Shown: one piece after another, positions 1 through 5,509 of the stretch
Numbering within the stretch: position 1 is the first letter of the stretch
How the letters are laid out: every line of letters starts with the position of its first letter
Origin: Acidobacteriota bacterium
GTDB lineage: Bacteria; Acidobacteriota; Vicinamibacteria; Vicinamibacterales; UBA2999
Reading direction: 5' to 3'
Length of the DNA: 5,509 nucleotides
Assembly (NCBI GenBank): GCA_013140955.1
Contig: JABFRY010000060.1
Coordinates: 1 to 5,509 of the forward strand
Position numbers and translations under genes: made by a program
The notes under the pieces: generated by a model
Told to the model about the DNA's origin: nothing
Database searches by the model: none
The model's input: only the letters and a program-made list of their open reading frames with translations

Positions 1-48
1 GCTCATGCGCGACCGACCCACAAGTGTCCGCGTCGGTCGCGCATGAGC
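1..48. repeat. Perfect 17-bp inverted repeat at the left edge of the window
   Basis: Bases 1-17 are the exact reverse complement of bases 32-48, separated by a 14-nt spacer (18-31). The right arm encodes LMRDR of the propeller protein. The left arm encodes its last residues (VGRA) and the TGA stop. The first base of the window is already paired, so the repeat may continue beyond the edge. It could be a real hairpin, for example a transcription terminator stem without a visible T-run, or a fold-back artefact at a contig end. Confidence 0.95.
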
Positions 49-830
49 ACCGCCCCGCGGCCTGAGGGCCGGGACGTCCGGCGCGCGGCCGTGTCGAGAC
101 CGAGCGGCACGAAGCCCTGCTCCGGGTGCGTCACCAGCAGGTGGCTGCCGTCGCCGACGAGGTCGCGCACCGGCACATCGGGCGTGGAGACGGCGCGGGC
201 GCGCGGGTGGTGGCCGGACACCGCGTACAAGCCCGCAACCGTGCCTACCCAGAGCGATTGGTCGGGGAGCGCCATCACCTTGAGCACGCGAACCGCGGGC
301 AGACCGTCTCGCCGACCGATCGCGTGCCACCGTCCGCCCGCGAAGTACGAGAGCCCGTGATCGTGTCCCGCCCAGATGCGGCCCATCGCGTCTTCTGCCA
401 CCGCGTGCACCGTGCCCTCGACGGCCAGCGACGCGGCGGTGTCCACCGCGCCGTTGACGAGGCGATGCGCGCCGCCGCCCCGCGCGAACCCGACCCAGAT
501 GGATCCGTCGGAGGCGGTCAGCACCGCCCGGGCGTCGAGCGAGGGGAGTCGAGCCGCCGAGAACCGGTCGGGTGCGTCGAAGTGCAGGCCGTCGAAGCGC
601 AGCAGGCCGATGCCGGTGCCGAGCCACAGGTAGCCGTCCGTGTCCTGGGCAATGGCCGACACACGGCCGAGGCGGGTGCCGTCGTGGTCCCGCCAGGATG
701 CGAGCGTGAATCCGGACAGGACACCGTCGAGCTCGAGCGCCAGGGCGCGGGGCGCCGTCGCGAGCAGCACGGACACCGGGAGCACGGAGACCAAGAGCAC
801 GCAGACGAACTGGGTGAAGCCTCGACACAT
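3..830 (-). CDS. Secreted two-component-regulator propeller protein, short or truncated at its C-terminus
   Basis: This is a 275-residue product made of a signal peptide followed by beta-propeller blades of the 'two-component regulator propeller' (Reg_prop) type. In known families these blades form the periplasmic ligand-sensing part of hybrid histidine kinases, diguanylate cyclases or LuxR-type regulators. The signal peptide has a hydrophobic core at about residues 8-24 and an ALA cleavage site at 29-31. Blade signatures are YLWLGT (67-72, preceded by AQDTDG), SIWVGF (110-115), RIWAGH (151-156), SLWVGT (192-197) and HLWVGR (269-274). I chose the start at 830 because GGAAGG lies 7 nt upstream; the in-frame ATG at 857 has no comparable site. 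The protein ends by TGA in the middle of a blade, with no transmembrane segment, kinase, GGDEF or HTH domain, whereas relatives are often about 1000 residues. The stop sits in a perfect inverted repeat at the window edge, so the C-terminus is doubtful. The propeller identity is secure; a regulatory role is inferred. Confidence 0.8.
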   Translation of the reverse strand: MCRGFTQFVCVLLVSVLPVSVLLATAPRALALELDGVLSGFTLASWRDHDGTRLGRVSAIAQDTDGYLWLGTGIGLLRFDGLHFDAPDRFSAARLPSLDARAVLTASDGSIWVGFARGGGAHRLVNGAVDTAASLAVEGTVHAVAEDAMGRIWAGHDHGLSYFAGGRWHAIGRRDGLPAVRVLKVMALPDQSLWVGTVAGLYAVSGHHPRARAVSTPDVPVRDLVGDGSHLLVTHPEQGFVPLGLDTAARRTSRPSGRGAVLMRDRRGHLWVGRA

Positions 831-837
831 CGTGGAG

Positions 838-843
838 CCTTCC
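838..843 (-). promoter_or_regulatory. Ribosome binding site of the propeller gene
   Basis: On the minus strand GGAAGG lies 7 nt before the ATG at 830. It decides between this ATG and the in-frame ATG at 857, which would add nine residues (MVAIAEGST) ahead of an otherwise normal signal peptide. Confidence 0.65.
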
Positions 844-868
844 GCAATCGCCACCATCCGCGCGTGGG

Positions 869-886
869 GACGCGATTATACGCGTC
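869..886. promoter_or_regulatory. Inverted repeat bracketing the -10 box, candidate operator
   Basis: GACGCG (869-874) and CGCGTC (881-886) are exact reverse complements separated by exactly the six bases of the TATAAT box on the minus strand. A dimeric regulator bound here would occlude RNA polymerase at the propeller-gene promoter. The arms are short and GC-rich, so chance is possible; no regulator family is recognised from the site. Confidence 0.35.
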
Positions 887-902
887 AGCGAAATGTCTGC
901 AA
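875..902 (-). promoter_or_regulatory. Sigma-70-type promoter of the propeller gene
   Basis: Reading the minus strand, TTGCAG (897-902) is a -35 candidate with three of six consensus bases. It is followed after 16 nt by a perfect TATAAT (875-880). Transcription would begin near 868, giving a leader of roughly 38 nt before the ATG at 830. The hexamers lie in the only AT-rich patch of an otherwise very GC-rich stretch, which supports the call. The -10 box is flanked by a 6-bp inverted repeat that could be an operator. Confidence 0.6.
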
Positions 903-919
903 CTACCACTTTCGGGTAA

Positions 920-948
920 TTGCGCCGCGGGTGCGGCCCCCGTAGAGT
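920..948 (+). promoter_or_regulatory. Weak candidate promoter for the receptor-sulfatase operon
   Basis: TTGCGC (920-925, three of six -35 bases) is followed after 17 nt by TAGAGT (943-948, four of six -10 bases). It lies back to back with the propeller-gene promoter, and the two -35 boxes are about 18 bp apart. It would give a leader of about 125 nt before the ATG at 1081. The match is weak, and an activator-dependent or alternative-sigma promoter is equally possible. Confidence 0.3.
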
Positions 949-972
949 GCGCCCTGCGCGGGACGCCCCGCG

Positions 973-1027
973 TGCCGCAGTGCACTGGCTCGCGAGGGGA
1001 GGCCTGCGGCAGACCCCGCAGCAGGCC
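973..1027 (+). promoter_or_regulatory. Overlapping inverted repeats in the receptor-gene leader
   Basis: TGCCGCAG (973-980) can pair with CTGCGGCA (1004-1011). The same CTGCGG (1004-1009) can instead pair with CCGCAG (1016-1021), and GGCCTGC (1001-1007) can pair with GCAGGCC (1021-1027). The pairings exclude one another in part, so the leader could switch between structures. There is no T-run, and GC-rich DNA forms such stems easily, so regulatory meaning is uncertain. Confidence 0.3.
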
Positions 1028-1054
1028 CTGCAGCGGGACGGGTCAGGTCCTGCA
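1022..1054. repeat. Pair of near-identical palindromic repeats 22 bp apart upstream of the receptor gene
   Basis: CAGGCCCTGCA (1022-1032) and CAGGTCCTGCA (1044-1054) differ at one base and have the same orientation. Each is itself a palindrome around its centre: CAGG-N-CCTG, with centres at 1026 and 1048. The 22-bp spacing is about two helical turns, which would put two bound dimers on the same face of the DNA. A weaker relative, AGGCCTGCGG, begins at 1000. They lie just before the receptor ribosome binding site, which suits a repressor or leader-binding factor. Confidence 0.4.
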
Positions 1055-1068
1055 CGGTGACAAGGCAG

Positions 1069-1074
1069 AAAGGT
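1069..1074 (+). promoter_or_regulatory. Ribosome binding site of the TonB-dependent receptor
   Basis: AAAGGT precedes the ATG at 1081, with 7 nt between the GG and the start codon. It favours 1081 over the in-frame GTG at 1057, which has no good site and would put extra charged residues before the signal peptide. The ATG at 1090 is a possible but less well spaced alternative. Confidence 0.6.
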
Positions 1075-1080
1075 GATCGC

Positions 1081-4000
1081 ATGCGACGCATGACGACAGG
1101 GTTCGCCCTGGTGCTGGCCTCACTGCTGGTGTGCCTGGCGCCGGCGCTGGCGGAGGCCCAGGCAGAGATCACGGGCGTGGTCCGCGACACATCCGGCGCG
1201 GTGCTGCCGGGCGTGACCGTGGAGGCCACGAGCGCGGCGCTCATCGAGCGCGTGCGCGCGGTGACGACCGGCGGGGGAGGACAGTACCGCATCGTGGACC
1301 TGAGGCCCGGCAGCTACGTGCTCACCTTCACCCTGCCCGGCTTCAACACCGTGCGGCGCGACGGCGTCGTCGTATCCGGCACGGCCACGTTCGTGGTGGA
1401 TGCCGACCTGCGGGTCGGTGCGCTCGAGGAGACGATCACGGTCACCGGCGAGGCCGCGCTGGTCGATACGCAGGCGGTGACCCGGCAACAGGTCCTCAAC
1501 GGCGACACCATCAACGCCATTCCCACCGGCCGCAACTACTACAGCCTGGGCGTGCTGATACCGGGCGTCGTGTCCAACGTGGCCGACGTGGGCGGCGCCA
1601 CCGGCGATGCCATGGCACAGCTGGCGGTGCACGGCAGCCGCAACTCCAGCCAGCGCATCACCCAGAACGGCGTGAGCACGTCGGGCCTGGCCGGCAGCGG
1701 CGGTTTCGCCGGCACGGTGCCGAACGTGAGCGGCGCAGCCGAGGTGACCATCGACACCAACGCCGTGTCCGCGGAGCTCGCCACCGGCGGCGTCCGCATC
1801 AACTTCATTCCCAAGGACGGCGGCAACCAGCTGTCGGGCACGCTCTTCGCGGCCTTTGCCCACGAAGACTTCCTGACGAGCAGCAACTTCACCGAGCGCC
1901 TGCAGGAGGCGGGGCTGTCCGCGCCGGGCGCCATCAAGAAGAACTGGGACGTGGCCCCGGGATTCGGCGGACCCATCCTGCGGGACCGGCTGTGGTACTA
2001 CGCAACCGCGCGCTACAACGGTGCGCAGGCCTACGCGGCGGGCATGTACCACAACCTGAACGCGTGGGACCCGACCAAGTGGACCTACGAACCCGACACC
2101 AGCCGCCCCGCGCTCTCGACCGACGGGGACTGGCAGCAGGGCAAGATCCGGATGACGTGGCAGGCCAACGCGAAGAACAAGTTCGCCGGCGAGTGGGACC
2201 AGCAGGCCTACTGCCGATGCCCGAACGGCGTGGCCGCGCTCACGTCGCCCGAGGCGGGTCGCGACCGCCGCTTCCCGACGCAGCGCATCCTCGTGGGGGA
2301 GTGGAACTCGCCGGTCACCAACCGCGTGCTGCTCGAGGCCGTGGGCCTGCACCGCACGACGGGCTGGGGCGAGGTGCACCTGCAGCCCTCGGGCTCGCTG
2401 AGCGATCCGGCGGCCATCGCCGCCTATCCCTTGATGATTGCGGTCAACGAGCAGTCGTCGGGCCTCAACTACCGCTCGGCCGTGCCCAACTTCAACAAGG
2501 CCTGGAACGAGAACTACTTCTACCGCGCGGCGGTGTCGTACGTGACGGGCTCGCATGCCTTCAAGGCCGGCTTCAACAACACCCAGGGGCACCTGTTCGA
2601 CCGGGCCTACCGCTTCCAGCCGACGTCCTATCGCTTCAACAACGGCATTCCCAACCAGATCACGCTGTGGGCCGTGCCCTACCGTGATGCCGCCACCGAG
2701 AACGCGGACCTGGGCCTGTTCGTCCAGGACCGCTGGACCGTGAACCGCCTGACCCTGACCGGCGGTGTCCGCTTCGACTACTTCAAGACGTCGTTCCCGG
2801 AAATCACGCTCGGCCCCGGACCGCTCGTGCCCGGCCGCGACCTCACCTTCCCGGCGCAGGACAACCTGGGGTGGAAGGACATCACGCCGCGGATGGGCGC
2901 CTCCTTCGACGTGTTCGGCGACGGGAAGACGGCGCTGAAGGTCACCCTCAACAAGTACCTCGAAGGGCAGGCCCTCGGCGTGAATACGCTGGCCGGCACG
3001 CCCAGCCCGTTCCGCACGCTGGTGCTGAACACGACACGCGCCTGGAACGACACGAACCGCAACTTCGTGCCCGACTGCGACCTCACCGCGCCCGGCGCCA
3101 ACGGCGAGTGCGGTGCCATGGCGAACCGGAACTTCGGTGGCACCAATCCCGGCGCGAGCTTCGACCCGGATCTGCTCGGCGGCTGGGGCAACCGCTTCTA
3201 CAACTGGGAGTTCTCCGCGAGCGTCCAGCGGGAGCTCGTGCCGCGCGTGTCGGCCGACATCGGCTACTTCCGGCGCTGGTTCGGCAACTTCCAGGTGACC
3301 GACAACCTGTCGGTGGAGGCGTCCGATTTCGACGAGTTCAGCATCGTGGCGCCGAACGACCCGCGCCTGCCTGGCGGGGGCGGCTACACGGTGGGCGGCC
3401 TCTACAACGTGAACCCGTCCAAGTTCGGCCAGCAGCTGCAGTTCAACACGCTCTCGGACCGCTACGGCAAGCAGACGGAGCGCTGGGACGGCGTGGACGT
3501 GATGCTGAGCGCCAGGCTCCAGCCGGGCGTGCTGCTCTCGGGCGGCTTCAGCACCGGTCGCCGCACGACCGACAACTGCGAAATCGTGGCGGCGCTGCCC
3601 GAGATGCTGCTCGGCGGCCAGCTCCTGGCGGACAACAACAACAACGTGTGGCTGTCGGACGCGTGGTGCCGGCAGAGCGAGCCGCTGCGCACGCAGATGA
3701 AGGCGTTCGGGTCGTACACCATCCCCGGCATCGACGTGCAGATCTCGGGGACGTTCCAGAGCATCCCGGGCCCGCACATCGCCGCCAACTTCGTGGCGTC
3801 GAGCGCCGTGGCGGCCCGCTCACTCGGCCGGCCGCTCTCGGGCAACGCCGCCAACGTCACCGTCAACCTGCTCGAGCCGGGCTCGCGCTACGGCGAGCGC
3901 CTCAACCAGATGGACTTGCGATTCGGCAAGATCCTGCGGCTGGGCAACGCCCGGAGCGTGCTCAGCCTCGATCTCTACAACGCGTTCAACAGTGATACCG

Positions 4001-4095
4001 TGCTGACCCAGAACAACAACTTCGGCGCGTGGCAGCGTCCGCAGACCATCCTGCAGGCGCGGTTTGCGAAGATCAGCCTGCAGCTGGACTTCTGA
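1081..4095 (+). CDS. TonB-dependent outer-membrane receptor with N-terminal carboxypeptidase-regulatory-like domain
   Basis: This complete 1004-residue receptor should sit in the outer membrane and import a ligand using energy passed on by TonB. Residues 1-28 are a signal peptide (MRRMTTGFALVLASLLV, then ALAEAQA). Residues 29-112 are a carboxypeptidase-regulatory-like beta-sandwich: EITGVVRDTSGAVLPGVTV, then GQYRIVDLRPGSYVL and PGF. EETITVTG (116-123) resembles a TonB box. A plug follows to about residue 248, with IPTGRNYYSLGVLIPGV and GGVRINFIPKDGGN near its end. The remainder is barrel, ending in LQLDF with the usual terminal aromatic residue. Length and order match the Oar-like receptors abundant in Acidobacteriota. 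Cysteines occur in probable extracellular loops (378/380, 666/677, 833, 863). The sulfatase gene follows after 19 nt, probably in one operon, suggesting a sulfated ligand. No SusD-like partner is visible. Substrate is unknown; family assignment is firm. Confidence 0.93.
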   Translation: MRRMTTGFALVLASLLVCLAPALAEAQAEITGVVRDTSGAVLPGVTVEATSAALIERVRAVTTGGGGQYRIVDLRPGSYVLTFTLPGFNTVRRDGVVVSGTATFVVDADLRVGALEETITVTGEAALVDTQAVTRQQVLNGDTINAIPTGRNYYSLGVLIPGVVSNVADVGGATGDAMAQLAVHGSRNSSQRITQNGVSTSGLAGSGGFAGTVPNVSGAAEVTIDTNAVSAELATGGVRINFIPKDGGNQLSGTLFAAFAHEDFLTSSNFTERLQEAGLSAPGAIKKNWDVAPGFGGPILRDRLWYYATARYNGAQAYAAGMYHNLNAWDPTKWTYEPDTSRPALSTDGDWQQGKIRMTWQANAKNKFAGEWDQQAYCRCPNGVAALTSPEAGRDRRFPTQRILVGEWNSPVTNRVLLEAVGLHRTTGWGEVHLQPSGSLSDPAAIAAYPLMIAVNEQSSGLNYRSAVPNFNKAWNENYFYRAAVSYVTGSHAFKAGFNNTQGHLFDRAYRFQPTSYRFNNGIPNQITLWAVPYRDAATENADLGLFVQDRWTVNRLTLTGGVRFDYFKTSFPEITLGPGPLVPGRDLTFPAQDNLGWKDITPRMGASFDVFGDGKTALKVTLNKYLEGQALGVNTLAGTPSPFRTLVLNTTRAWNDTNRNFVPDCDLTAPGANGECGAMANRNFGGTNPGASFDPDLLGGWGNRFYNWEFSASVQRELVPRVSADIGYFRRWFGNFQVTDNLSVEASDFDEFSIVAPNDPRLPGGGGYTVGGLYNVNPSKFGQQLQFNTLSDRYGKQTERWDGVDVMLSARLQPGVLLSGGFSTGRRTTDNCEIVAALPEMLLGGQLLADNNNNVWLSDAWCRQSEPLRTQMKAFGSYTIPGIDVQISGTFQSIPGPHIAANFVASSAVAARSLGRPLSGNAANVTVNLLEPGSRYGERLNQMDLRFGKILRLGNARSVLSLDLYNAFNSDTVLTQNNNFGAWQRPQTILQARFAKISLQLDF

Positions 4096-4104
4096 CGTGC
4101 CGAC

Positions 4105-4109
4105 GGAGG
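4105..4109 (+). promoter_or_regulatory. Ribosome binding site that sets a GTG start for the sulfatase
   Basis: GGAGG lies in the short gap after the receptor stop, 5 nt before GTG 4115. The in-frame GTG at 4109 overlaps this site and GTG 4097 lies upstream of it, so 4115 is the best start. No ATG is available in this frame ahead of the signal peptide. Confidence 0.7.
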
Positions 4110-4114
4110 TGCCC

Positions 4115-5509
4115 GTGCACTGTGCCACTGGAAGACGTACCGCTCGACGCGGTCGTGTCATCGCGGCGCTCGCCGCCCTTGTCGTGGCGGTGGGCATCGT
4201 GCCCGCCGCTGCGCAGGCGCCGGCGGCGGGCCGGCCGAATATCGTGCTCATCATCACCGACGACGTGGGCTACGGAGACATCGGCAGCTACGGGGCCCCC
4301 GACATCAGGACCCCGAACATCGACGGCCTCGCACGGGCCGGCGTGCGGCTCACCGACTTCTACGCCAACGGGCCGCTCTGCAGTCCGACGCGGGCTGGCC
4401 TGATCACCGGCCGCTATCAGCAGCGCTACGCGCTCGAGGCCGCGCTGGGCAACGCCAACTCCGCCGCGGCCGAGCAGGGCCTGCCCGCGTCCGCGCAGTC
4501 GGTGCCGCGGCTGCTGCAGGCGACCGGCTACGCGACAGCGCTGCTCGGCAAGTGGCATCTCGGCTACAAGCCGGAGTTCAGTCCGAACGCACACGGCTTC
4601 GACTATTTCTTCGGGTTCAAGAGCGGGTACATCGACTACTACCAGCACACGGGCGGCGACGGCCGGCCCGACCTGTTCGAGAACGACGCGCCGGTGACCG
4701 TGGACGGCTACATGACCGACCTGATCACGGCGCGCACCACGCGCTTCATCGAGCAGAACGCCGCCCGTCCCTTCTTCGTCGAGGTGGCCTACAACGCCGG
4801 ACACTGGCCGTACCAGGTGCCGGACCGGCCGAGCGTGGCCATCGGGAACGCGCGACACCTGCAGCCCCACGACGACCAGACGAGCACGCGCGCCGACTAC
4901 GTGGCGATGCTCGAACGGGCGGACCAGGGCATCGGCGACATCCTGGGCACGCTGGACCGCCTGGGCCTGGCGGCGAACACGCTGGTGATCTTCACCAACG
5001 ACAACGGCGGCGAGTGGCTGTCGAGCAATGCCCCCCTGTTCAACCGCAAGTGGACCCTCTGGGAAGGGGGCATCCGCGTGCCCGCGATCCTGCGCTTCCC
5101 GGGACGGATTCCCGCAGGCACCGTGTCGCCGCAGGTAGGAATCACCATGGACCTCAGCGCGACGGTGCTGGCTGCGGCCGGCGCGGCGGTGCCGGCCAGC
5201 GCCGGGCTCGAGGGGATGAACCTGTTGCCCATCCTCACCGGGCAGGCGCCCGTGGCGGAGCGGACGCTGTTCTGGCGCACCAATGCCGGCGGCCATCAGC
5301 AGCGCGCGGTACGCAGCGGTGACTGGAAGGTGCTGGTGGACGGCAACCACACGTTCGTGTTCGACGTGCGGGCCGACGTGGGCGAGCGGCGCGACCTGGC
5401 GAACCAGCGGCAGGACGTGGCGCAGCGCCTGCGCCCGCTGCTGGCGCAGTGGGAAGCCGACGTGAACGAGGAATCGGTGCGCCGGACGGGCCGCGCGGTG
5501 GGTGCGGGA
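4115..5509 (+). CDS. Secreted type I (formylglycine) sulfatase, arylsulfatase family, right end cut by the window
   Basis: This enzyme should hydrolyse sulfate esters in the periplasm or outside the cell; 465 residues are visible with no stop. The signal peptide has an arginine-rich start (GRRTARRGR), a hydrophobic core at about 16-30 and an AQA cleavage site at 33-35. RPNIVLIITDDVGYGD contributes metal ligands D49 and D50. C89-S-P-T-R93 fits the C-x-P-x-R signature, whose cysteine is oxidised to formylglycine. Other active-site residues are K146 and H148 (GKWH), H230 (NAGHWPY), D296-N297 (TNDNGG) and K312 in the RKWTLWEGGIRVP motif. The C-terminal subdomain (SGDWKVLV, then FDVRADVGERRDLA) is present, so few residues should be missing. 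No maturase gene is in view, so one must be supplied from elsewhere. The 19-nt gap after the receptor gene indicates co-transcription. Family is secure; substrate (glycan, aryl or other sulfate) cannot be read from sequence. Confidence 0.93.
   Translation, partial: MHCATGRRTARRGRVIAALAALVVAVGIVPAAAQAPAAGRPNIVLIITDDVGYGDIGSYGAPDIRTPNIDGLARAGVRLTDFYANGPLCSPTRAGLITGRYQQRYALEAALGNANSAAAEQGLPASAQSVPRLLQATGYATALLGKWHLGYKPEFSPNAHGFDYFFGFKSGYIDYYQHTGGDGRPDLFENDAPVTVDGYMTDLITARTTRFIEQNAARPFFVEVAYNAGHWPYQVPDRPSVAIGNARHLQPHDDQTSTRADYVAMLERADQGIGDILGTLDRLGLAANTLVIFTNDNGGEWLSSNAPLFNRKWTLWEGGIRVPAILRFPGRIPAGTVSPQVGITMDLSATVLAAAGAAVPASAGLEGMNLLPILTGQAPVAERTLFWRTNAGGHQQRAVRSGDWKVLVDGNHTFVFDVRADVGERRDLANQRQDVAQRLRPLLAQWEADVNEESVRRTGRAVGAG

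Noticed and set aside
126..1076. 316-codon plus-strand frame covering the propeller gene and the intergenic region
   Set aside because: It runs opposite recognisable propeller blades and across the promoter region, and its translation has no domain. It is explained by GC-rich composition.
1057..1080. Upstream GTG start for the receptor
   Set aside because: It adds eight polar residues before the signal peptide and overlaps the better ribosome binding site that serves the ATG at 1081.
1131..2687. 518-codon plus-strand frame inside the receptor gene, and similar frames at 2871-3995 and 4552-5322
   Set aside because: These are shifted frames of the receptor and sulfatase genes, with arginine/glycine-rich composition and no motif.
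3631..3648. Short run of AAC triplets in the receptor gene (asparagine run)
   Set aside because: It is only four asparagine codons in a probable loop and does not suggest a variable microsatellite.
1120..3777. 885-codon open frame antisense to the receptor gene
   Set aside because: It lies opposite a clear receptor gene. Its translation is rich in R, H, V, A and G with no recognisable domain or signal peptide. Very GC-rich genes commonly give such open antisense frames because stop codons are rare.
4096..4114. Possible terminator or promoter between receptor and sulfatase
   Set aside because: The gap is only 19 nt, contains a ribosome binding site and shows no stem followed by T residues, so co-transcription is the simpler reading.
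4073..5350. 425-codon open frame antisense to the sulfatase gene
   Set aside because: The sense strand encodes every sulfatase active-site motif. The antisense translation is low-complexity V/R/H/G-rich sequence, as expected for a shadow frame.

Overview
The window is GC-rich DNA (roughly two thirds G+C by eye, with strong G/C preference at third codon positions). It carries three protein genes typical of a Gram-negative bacterium with a TonB-driven outer membrane. The central gene is a large receptor with an N-terminal carboxypeptidase-regulatory-like domain. Together with a periplasmic-type 'two-component regulator propeller' protein and a secreted formylglycine sulfatase, it resembles gene sets common in Acidobacteriota, particularly soil Vicinamibacteria-like lineages. 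This taxonomic placement is an inference from gene style; no marker gene is present.

Layout: (1) Positions 3-830, minus strand: a secreted beta-propeller sensor domain of about 275 residues that stops inside a propeller blade. The stop lies within a perfect 17-bp inverted repeat at the extreme left edge (1-17 / 32-48). The real gene may therefore be longer, and its visible end may be an assembly fold-back. (2) Positions 831-1080: a 250-bp divergent control region. It has a good sigma-70-type promoter for the propeller gene with an inverted repeat bracketing its -10 box, a weaker candidate promoter for the receptor gene, a pair of near-identical palindromic repeats 22 bp apart, and overlapping inverted repeats that could form alternative leader hairpins. 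(3) Positions 1081-4095, plus strand: a complete 1004-residue TonB-dependent receptor. (4) Positions 4115-5509, plus strand: a type I sulfatase of at least 465 residues, starting at GTG only 19 nt after the receptor stop and running off the right edge a little short of its expected C-terminus.

Reading as a unit: the receptor and sulfatase look like a two-gene operon for capture and desulfation of a sulfated substrate, probably a glycan or other sulfate ester. The divergently transcribed propeller protein is positioned like the sensor domain of a local regulator. This parallels polysaccharide-utilisation loci with hybrid two-component sensors in Bacteroidota, but here there is no SusD-like partner, glycoside hydrolase or formylglycine-generating enzyme in view. 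The substrate cannot be read from the sequence. I see no RNA gene, CRISPR array, insertion sequence or clear terminator, and nothing that amounts to a demonstrably new system.
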